From Scatosoma sp002474405 (lineage in GTDB: Bacteria > Bacillota > Clostridia > Christensenellales > Borkfalkiaceae): a DNA stretch of 10,226 nt. This document shows positions 5,605-10,226 of the stretch, piece after piece. The translations under genes and the position numbers were made by a program. Position 1 is the first letter of the stretch. Each line of letters starts with the position of its first letter. Location of the stretch: NCBI GenBank assembly GCA_937892545.1, contig CALAFO010000067.1:1-10226 (forward strand), in the 5' to 3' direction. Under the pieces are notes generated by a model. It ran no database searches. It saw only the letters and a program-made list of their open reading frames with translations, and had not been told where the DNA came from.

Positions 5605-5615
5605 AACAGTGTTAT
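5589..5615. promoter_or_regulatory. Tandem TetR-type operators overlapping the -10 box
   Basis: The palindrome ATAACA-N-TGTTAT occurs twice, at 5589-5601 (centre A) and 5603-5615 (centre G), 14 bases centre to centre. The second copy extends to AATAACAGTGTTATT. The first covers the end of the spacer and half of the -10 box; the second covers the rest and the start site. This is a typical autoregulation layout for the TetR-family protein encoded 31 bases downstream. The binding protein is inferred from position. Confidence 0.8.
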
Positions 5616-5646
5616 TGAATAAAGATAAAGAAAACGGCGGAAGAAT

Positions 5647-6288
5647 ATGCGGAAAAAAGACGAACTGGCGATAGATAAAATCAAGGAGTGCGCGAAGCGC
5701 GAATTTTCGGAAAAAGGCTTCGAAGGCGCTTCGATGCGCGCGATAGCCGAAAACGCAGGGTATACGACGGGCATGCTGTACGGCAGATTTGCCGATAAAG
5801 GCGAATTGTTCCGTGAAATCGTAGAGAACGCCGCCGAAGAACTGTATCGTTATTATGTTGGCGTACAGGACGAATTTGCAAAGTATCCGCCCGATCGGCA
5901 GTATTCCGATATGCATGTATACGTAGATCGGAAAATCGACGGCTGGCTGGATATCGTGTATGCGCATTTCGACGAGTTTCAGTTAATCGTATGCAAAAGC
6001 AAGGGCACGGAATACGAACGGTATATCGATAAGCTTATCGATGTGGAGACAAAAAACACAGTGCGTTATATCGACGAGCTGAACGCCGCGGGGTATTCGA
6101 TCGGCGAGGTGCGCGCCGACCTTTCGCATATGCTTGCCACGGCGCAATTCAACGGCATGTTCGAAGTGGTGGCGCACGGCTTGAAAAAGGACGAAGCGCG
6201 GCAATACATCAAACAGCTTCAATATTTTTTCAATGCCGGGTGGGATAAGATTTTAGGGCTGCCGTCCGACTGGAAATTACCGGAGTAA
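5647..6288 (+). CDS. TetR/AcrR-family transcriptional repressor
   Basis: The 213-residue protein has a TetR-type N-terminal DNA-binding domain (about 8-55). Its core reads AKREFSEKGFEGASMRAIAENAGYTTGMLYGRFADKGELF, in which helix 3 (TTGMLYGRF) is the recognition helix. The rest (about 60-205) is a helical ligand-binding domain that is variable in this family, so the inducer cannot be told. It probably binds the two palindromes in its own promoter and controls itself and the ABC transporter pair that follows in the same direction. The ATG is preceded by a weak purine site (GGCGGAAG). The gap of 155 bases to the transporters has a hairpin and another inverted repeat, so control of those genes may be more complex. 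Confidence 0.9.
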   Translation: MRKKDELAIDKIKECAKREFSEKGFEGASMRAIAENAGYTTGMLYGRFADKGELFREIVENAAEELYRYYVGVQDEFAKYPPDRQYSDMHVYVDRKIDGWLDIVYAHFDEFQLIVCKSKGTEYERYIDKLIDVETKNTVRYIDELNAAGYSIGEVRADLSHMLATAQFNGMFEVVAHGLKKDEARQYIKQLQYFFNAGWDKILGLPSDWKLPE

Positions 6289-6343
6289 AACTGCGCCGCG
6301 TTCATTGGCGATTTTTCGCCGTGCGTCTTGCGGTAAAATATGA

Positions 6344-6370
6344 CAAAAAGGGAGGTCTTTCCCTTTTTTG
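6344..6370 (+). terminator. Weak terminator or attenuator hairpin between tetR and the ABC genes
   Basis: AAAAAGGGA (6345-6353) pairs with TCCCTTTTTT (6360-6369) around a 6-base loop, and the T-run lies in the descending arm. A smaller hairpin GGCGA/TCGCC sits at 6307-6320. It could partly end transcription coming from tetR and uncouple the levels of the regulator and the transporters. Confidence 0.45.
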
Positions 6371-6380
6371 TTCAGGCAAA

Positions 6381-6398
6381 GGTTAGCTTATGCTAACC
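6381..6398. promoter_or_regulatory. GGTTAGC-TTAT-GCTAACC inverted repeat, candidate second operator
   Basis: A perfect 7-bp inverted repeat with a 4-base centre lies 46 bases before the first ABC start. It differs from the TetR palindromes. The half-site GGTTAG/CTAACC is the same as in the DtxR/IdeR iron-box consensus, but the spacing here is 6 rather than 1. A weak -10-like TATGCT (6389-6394) falls inside it, with TTGTTC upstream (6368-6373). It may be a protein-binding site on an internal promoter or an RNA hairpin. Confidence 0.45.
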
Positions 6399-6443
6399 GA
6401 AAAATAAAAAACGTAAAAAATTAAAGGAGGCATACATAGCAGG

Positions 6444-8213
6444 ATGAAAGAAAAAAAGAAAAGTTGGACAAAGTCTCTTTTCGCCTACGCGGGGAAGGAG
6501 AAAAAGAAAATGGCGATTTCTATCGCCTTGTCGGTATTGTCGGTGGCGGCGGGGCTGTTTCCGTTTTACTGCATGTATCGCGTCATCTGCCTGTTTACGG
6601 CAGGCACGGTTACGACGGGCGGAATCGTAACGTGGTGTCTCGGCGCGTTGGCGGCGTATCTTGTGAAAATTCTTGCGTTTACGTTGTCTACCGGCGTTTC
6701 GCATCATATGGCGTACAACGTACTTGCTTCGTTGCGGCTCAGGCTTGCGGACAGATTTCTGCATGCACCGCTCGGCAACGTGCAAAATCATTCCATCGGT
6801 GAAATCAAAAGTATGATGGTGGATAAAATCGAAAACCTCGAACCGCCGATCGCGCATATGATTCCCGAAGGCGCCGGGCATATCGTATTGCCCGTCGTAA
6901 GCATTATAGCGCTGGCAGTCATCGACTGGAGGCTGGCGCTGTCGTCGCTGGTAACGTTTCCGCTTTCGATTGTCTGCATGGGGCTGACGTTTAAAATCAG
7001 CGGAAAGAATTTCGATTTGTACGATAAATCAAACTCGTACATGAACAGCACGATTGTGGAATATGTGGAAGGCATCGAAGTAATCAAAGCGTTCGGACGG
7101 GCAGGCGTTTCTTATGAAAAATACGCGGGAGCCATCAAAGATTTCCGTTTGTTCGTCGTAAAGTGGCTTTCTTCCACGTTTGCCACGATGAAGCTTGCGT
7201 TCGCGTTGTTTCCGTCAACTTTAATAGGCACGCTGCCCGTGGCGCTTGCGCTGGCGTTTCACGGCATTATCGCGGCACCGGAAGCGGCGCTTGCCGTAAT
7301 GCTTTCCGTATCGATGGTCGGTTCGCTTGCAAAACTGGAAGTGTTTTCCGAAAATATGCGGCAAGTAAAATTTACGGTGGAGGGGCTGGAAGAATTTCTT
7401 GAGATGCCGGAGCTGCCCGAATCGAAAAAACGCGCCGAACCGAAAAACACCGATGTGGAAGTGAAAAACGTTCGCTTTTCGTACACGGGAGATGAAAAAG
7501 ACGAAGTGTTGCACGGCGTGAATCTCAGTATGAAAGCGGGCAGTTACACGGCGCTCGTCGGTCCGTCCGGGGGCGGAAAATCCACGATAGCGAAACTGAT
7601 CGCGCGTTTCTGGGACGTGAATTCCGGCAGCATCGAAATCGGCGGAATAAACGTCAGGGATATGCCGCTTTCCGAGCTCTCGGAGTACGTGAGCTTCGTA
7701 ACGCAGGATAATTTCCTGTTCAACTGTTCTCTGATGGAAAATATCCGTCTCGGCAATCCGAAAGCGGACGACGAAGCGGTAAAAGCAGCCGCACGCGCCG
7801 CATGCTGCGAAGAATTTATTCTGAAATTGCCGCGCGGCTACGATACGCCCGCAGGCGAAGCCGGCAGCCGGCTTTCCGGAGGCGAAAAACAGCGGATAGC
7901 GATCGCGCGCATGATGCTGAAAAACGCTCCGATCGTCATTCTTGACGAAGCTACGGCGTTTACCGATCCCGAAAACGAAGATAAAATTCAGAAGAGTATA
8001 GCGGCGCTCGCGCAAGGAAAAACGTTGCTTGTCATCGCGCATCGGCTTTCCACGATTAAAAACGCGGATAAAATCGTTGTGCTGGAAAACGGCGCGGTTG
8101 CCGCAGAGGGAACGCAGGAAGAACTTCTGAAGAACTGTCCGTTGTATAAAGAAATGTGGCTTGCGCATATCGGCGCGAAAGACTGGGCGGTTTCTTCCGC
8201 AAGGGAGGCTTAA
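6444..8213 (+). CDS. ABC transporter, fused permease/ATPase subunit 1 (exporter fold)
   Basis: The 589-residue protein joins a six-helix membrane domain (about 20-310) to an ATPase domain (about 340-580). The nucleotide motifs are intact: Walker A GPSGGGKST (373-381, K379), Q-loop Q421, signature LSGGEKQR (477-484), Walker B IVILDE (497-502, catalytic E502) and switch histidine H533 in IAHRLST. The D-loop region reads ATAFTDPENE rather than the common ATSALD. I associate this variant with the YbtP/Q and IrtA/B type of exporter-fold transporters, some of which import siderophores. The substrate cannot be read from sequence. AGGAGG (6425-6430) lies 13 bases before the ATG, longer than usual. 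The partner gene starts 2 bases after its stop, so the two should form a heterodimer in the cytoplasmic membrane. Confidence 0.93.
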   Translation: MKEKKKSWTKSLFAYAGKEKKKMAISIALSVLSVAAGLFPFYCMYRVICLFTAGTVTTGGIVTWCLGALAAYLVKILAFTLSTGVSHHMAYNVLASLRLRLADRFLHAPLGNVQNHSIGEIKSMMVDKIENLEPPIAHMIPEGAGHIVLPVVSIIALAVIDWRLALSSLVTFPLSIVCMGLTFKISGKNFDLYDKSNSYMNSTIVEYVEGIEVIKAFGRAGVSYEKYAGAIKDFRLFVVKWLSSTFATMKLAFALFPSTLIGTLPVALALAFHGIIAAPEAALAVMLSVSMVGSLAKLEVFSENMRQVKFTVEGLEEFLEMPELPESKKRAEPKNTDVEVKNVRFSYTGDEKDEVLHGVNLSMKAGSYTALVGPSGGGKSTIAKLIARFWDVNSGSIEIGGINVRDMPLSELSEYVSFVTQDNFLFNCSLMENIRLGNPKADDEAVKAAARAACCEEFILKLPRGYDTPAGEAGSRLSGGEKQRIAIARMMLKNAPIVILDEATAFTDPENEDKIQKSIAALAQGKTLLVIAHRLSTIKNADKIVVLENGAVAAEGTQEELLKNCPLYKEMWLAHIGAKDWAVSSAREA

Positions 8214-8215
8214 AA

Positions 8216-9952
8216 ATGTTTAAAACAATCAAACGGATTGTCAATTGGTGCGGAGAATTCAAGGGTAAATTATATGCGGGGTTTGTAATGACTTTTTTCT
8301 CGCATATTTTCACGGCGCTGCCGCTGATGCTTGCCGCTTATACGGTGGGGCTGTTAATCGAGCAGGGCGCCGCGTTCGATTCATCCTGGATATGGAAAGT
8401 GTTTCTTATTCAAATTGCGTTTGTATTTCTGCGGTTTCTGTTCGATTTTTTCCGTGCGAAACTGCAGGAACCTATCGGCTATAAACTTACGGCGAGAGAT
8501 CGGCTTGCCGTGGGCGACGCGCTCAAACATGTTTCGCTGGGCTATTTTTCCGAAGTGGATACGGGCAATATTTTAAGTTCGATTACTACGGGGCTCGGCA
8601 CGCTGGAGGGAATGGGCATAAGAATGATCAACGATTTCGTCGGCGGATATATGTGTTTTTTCGTGATACTCGTATTTCTTGCAATCGTAAGTCCCGTTAC
8701 GGCGCTCATCGCCGTGGTTGCCGCGGCGCTTTCGTTCGGAGCTTTGGCGATAATATCGCATTATTCGGCGAAAAACGCGCCGGCGGAGGCACGGGCGAAC
8801 AACGAAATGACGGGCGCCGCAATCGAATACGCCCGCGGGCTTGCCGTGGCAAAATCGTTCGGTAAAGACGGAGCCGCAATGGATTCCTTAAAAAAAGCCG
8901 TGAACGACAGCCGCAGAATTCACCTGAAAATCGAATGGGGGTATCTGCCGGCAAACGCGTTGCATCTTCTGGCATTGAAAGCGGGTTCGGTGTGTCTGGC
9001 GTTTGCCGCGGCACTTTCGTGCGCTGCCGGGAAAATGGATTTTTCATCGATGCTGGCGTTTATTTTCTTCTCGTTTACGGTGTTCGCCTCCATCGAACCG
9101 ATTTCCGACAGCGCCCATACGCTGAGCGTGATTGACGACGCGATGAACAGGCTGGACGCATTGAAATCGGGAAATTTCATCGACGCCGACGGAAAGGACG
9201 TAAAACTGACGAATTACGATATAGAATTCAGAAACGTCGATTTCGGCTACGATTCGAGGCAGGTGTTAAAGGACGTCAGCTTTAAAATTCCGGAAAAGAC
9301 TTCTACGGCAATTATAGGTCCTTCCGGTTCCGGAAAAACTACGATTTGCAGTCTGCTTGCCAGATTTTACGATCCGCAGAGCGGCGATATTTATGTAGGC
9401 GGGCATAATTTGAAAGAGTTTACGTGCGACAGCTTGCTTTCGAATATTTCGATGGTATTTCAGAACGTTTATCTGTTCAACGATACGGTACGTGCAAATA
9501 TTTGCTTCGGCAAGCCGGACGCCACCGAAGACGAAATGATATCCGCCGCAAAAAAAGCGCGCTGCCACGATTTTATCATGAAATTACCCGCGGGGTACGA
9601 TACCGTAATCGGCGAGGGCGGCGGAACGCTCTCCGGCGGCGAGAAACAGCGCATTTCCATCGCGCGTGCGATTCTGAAAGATTCTCCTGTTATTATTCTT
9701 GACGAAGCCACGGCAAGCGTCGATCCGGAAAACGAACATCTGATTCAATCGGCGATTTCCGAACTGACGCACGGAAAAACCATCGTTACCATTGCGCATC
9801 GGCTCGCCACGATTAAAAACGCCGATCAGATTCTTGTGGTGGAGGACGGAAGAATTTCCGAATCGGGTACGCACGCCGAACTGATGCAAGAAGGCGGACT
9901 GTATAAAAAGTTTACGGAAATCCGCGAACGGGCGGAAGGCTGGAGTATCTGA
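8216..9952 (+). CDS. ABC transporter, fused permease/ATPase subunit 2 (exporter fold)
   Basis: This 578-residue partner has the same layout, with a six-helix membrane domain (about 15-300) and an ATPase domain (about 330-570). Motifs are complete: Walker A GPSGSGKTT (368-376, K374), Q-loop Q416, signature LSGGEKQR (472-479), Walker B VIILDE (492-497, catalytic E497), D-loop ATASVDPENE and switch H528. Both subunits therefore keep catalytic glutamates, so both ATP sites of the dimer look competent. The start was set at 8216 because GGGAGG (8203-8208) stands 7 bases before this ATG. The longer in-frame extension to 8156 would overlap the upstream gene by 58 bases without a ribosome site. Export of a toxic compound or peptide, or uptake of a metal chelate, are both possible. 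Confidence 0.93.
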   Translation: MFKTIKRIVNWCGEFKGKLYAGFVMTFFSHIFTALPLMLAAYTVGLLIEQGAAFDSSWIWKVFLIQIAFVFLRFLFDFFRAKLQEPIGYKLTARDRLAVGDALKHVSLGYFSEVDTGNILSSITTGLGTLEGMGIRMINDFVGGYMCFFVILVFLAIVSPVTALIAVVAAALSFGALAIISHYSAKNAPAEARANNEMTGAAIEYARGLAVAKSFGKDGAAMDSLKKAVNDSRRIHLKIEWGYLPANALHLLALKAGSVCLAFAAALSCAAGKMDFSSMLAFIFFSFTVFASIEPISDSAHTLSVIDDAMNRLDALKSGNFIDADGKDVKLTNYDIEFRNVDFGYDSRQVLKDVSFKIPEKTSTAIIGPSGSGKTTICSLLARFYDPQSGDIYVGGHNLKEFTCDSLLSNISMVFQNVYLFNDTVRANICFGKPDATEDEMISAAKKARCHDFIMKLPAGYDTVIGEGGGTLSGGEKQRISIARAILKDSPVIILDEATASVDPENEHLIQSAISELTHGKTIVTIAHRLATIKNADQILVVEDGRISESGTHAELMQEGGLYKKFTEIRERAEGWSI

Positions 9953-9967
9953 CAACGAATATCGTAC

Positions 9968-10007
9968 TTATCGGAGCGCCGAAAAACGTGCTCCGATAAT
10001 TTTTTTT
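9968..10007 (+). terminator. Rho-independent terminator of the ABC operon
   Basis: TTATCGGAGC (9968-9977) pairs perfectly with GCTCCGATAA (9990-9999), followed by eight T residues. It starts 15 bases after the second ABC gene's stop. Confidence 0.93.
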
Positions 10008-10045
10008 CGTCTTTCCGCGCCATAATCGAAAATTGATATTATACA

Positions 10046-10081
10046 ATGGACTTGCCAGTAAACGGTGAGCCCATTTTTTTT
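10046..10081 (+). terminator. First of two leader terminator hairpins
   Basis: ATGG (10046-10049) and CTTGCC (10051-10056) pair with GGTGAG (10064-10069) and CCAT (10071-10074), with one A-C mismatch and two wobbles. Eight T residues follow (10074-10081). It lies in the leader of the gene at 10152, not behind a gene, because the ABC operon already ends at 10007. Confidence 0.65.
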
Positions 10082-10093
10082 ATTGCTCGCAAG

Positions 10094-10127
10094 TAGGTTT
10101 ACCTTAACTGGTAAGCCTATTTTTTTT
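10094..10127 (+). terminator. Second of two leader terminator hairpins
   Basis: AGGTTTACC (10095-10103) pairs with GGTAAGCCT (10110-10118), with one wobble, around a TTAACT loop. Eight T residues follow (10120-10127). The gene start is only 25 bases beyond the T-run, so transcription must pass it to express the gene, as in attenuation. Confidence 0.7.
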
Positions 10128-10151
10128 ATATTCAAAACGAGGAGGTACGAT

Positions 10152-10226
10152 ATGGCAACGAAGAACACGAAGAAAATGCGCGGCGACAAAATTCAAATCG
10201 GCGTATGGATAAACAAAGACACCTAC
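10152..10226 (+). CDS. 5' fragment of an unknown gene
   Basis: The ATG follows GAGGAGG (10138-10144) at 7 bases, an excellent site, and the frame stays open to the window edge for 25 codons. The visible protein starts MATKNTKKMRGDK and continues IQIGVWINKDTY. A basic tail followed by a strand-like IQIGVWI and then NKDTY recalls the start of small ribbon-helix-helix DNA-binding proteins of plasmids and integrative elements. That is only a suggestion from 25 residues. The tandem terminators in its leader also fit a regulated mobile-element gene. Confidence 0.6.
   Translation, partial: MATKNTKKMRGDKIQIGVWINKDTY

Noticed and set aside
5473..5967. 164-codon minus-strand frame opposite tetR
   Set aside because: It crosses the tetR promoter and operators and overlaps the real TetR domain coding sequence.
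6381..6398. Classical DtxR/IdeR box
   Set aside because: The half-sites match, but the 6-base gap instead of 1 rules out the standard 19-bp box, so it is listed only as a candidate operator.
7221..8168. 315-codon minus-strand frame opposite the first ABC gene
   Set aside because: It is a shadow of the conserved ATPase domain on the plus strand, and has no motif or ribosome site of its own.
8156..8215. Upstream extension of the second ABC protein
   Set aside because: The extra 20 residues are rich in R and G, overlap the first ABC gene and lack a ribosome site, while the ATG at 8216 has GGGAGG at a good distance.

Overview
The window looks like a chromosome segment from an anaerobic, gut-type member of the Clostridia (Bacillota). 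The signs are purine-rich Shine-Dalgarno sites (AGGAGG types), A-rich leaders, many Rho-independent terminators, a compact tRNA operon with encoded CCA ends, and mixed codon usage with frequent GCG and CGG codons beside AAA and GAA. No 16S rRNA or marker protein is present, so finer placement is a guess.

Positions 1 to about 4040 look like a small integrated element. After the tail of an unseen gene and a terminator (61-109) come: a HUH-superfamily replication initiator of the two-tyrosine type (376-1440); a 370-bp non-coding stretch with two large stem-loops (1472-1531 and 1601-1666), the second of which could be a rolling-circle origin; two small genes (1813-2106 and 2099-2341); and a large serine recombinase (2338-3948). 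The last three are overlapping or coupled and probably form one operon. The recombinase would integrate and excise the element, and the Rep would replicate or process the circular form.

Positions 3949-4362 are intergenic and unusually structured. They hold a 21-codon minus-strand reading frame and a 292-bp imperfect inverted repeat (4051-4342), one arm of which contains that frame's GGAGG Shine-Dalgarno site. From 5034 down to 4362 on the minus strand runs a six-gene tRNA operon: Gly(UCC)-Arg(UCU)-His(GUG)-Gln(UUG)-Lys(UUU)-Lys(CUU), with a consensus promoter and a terminator. A small DUF1294-like membrane protein gene follows on the minus strand (5138-5476).

Positions 5576-10007 hold a regulator and transporter module: a TetR-family repressor gene with a full-consensus promoter overlapped by two copies of a 13-bp palindrome, then two half-size ABC exporter-fold proteins (6444-8213 and 8216-9952) that very probably form a heterodimer. 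The gap before the first transporter carries a hairpin and a perfect GGTTAGC/GCTAACC inverted repeat, suggesting a second control point. The operon ends in a strong terminator. The window closes with a leader holding two related terminator hairpins and the first 25 codons of another gene (10152 onward).

The parts most worth following up are the Rep plus serine recombinase element with its cruciform origin candidate, the 4051-4342 inverted repeat, and the tandem-terminator leader at 10046-10127.
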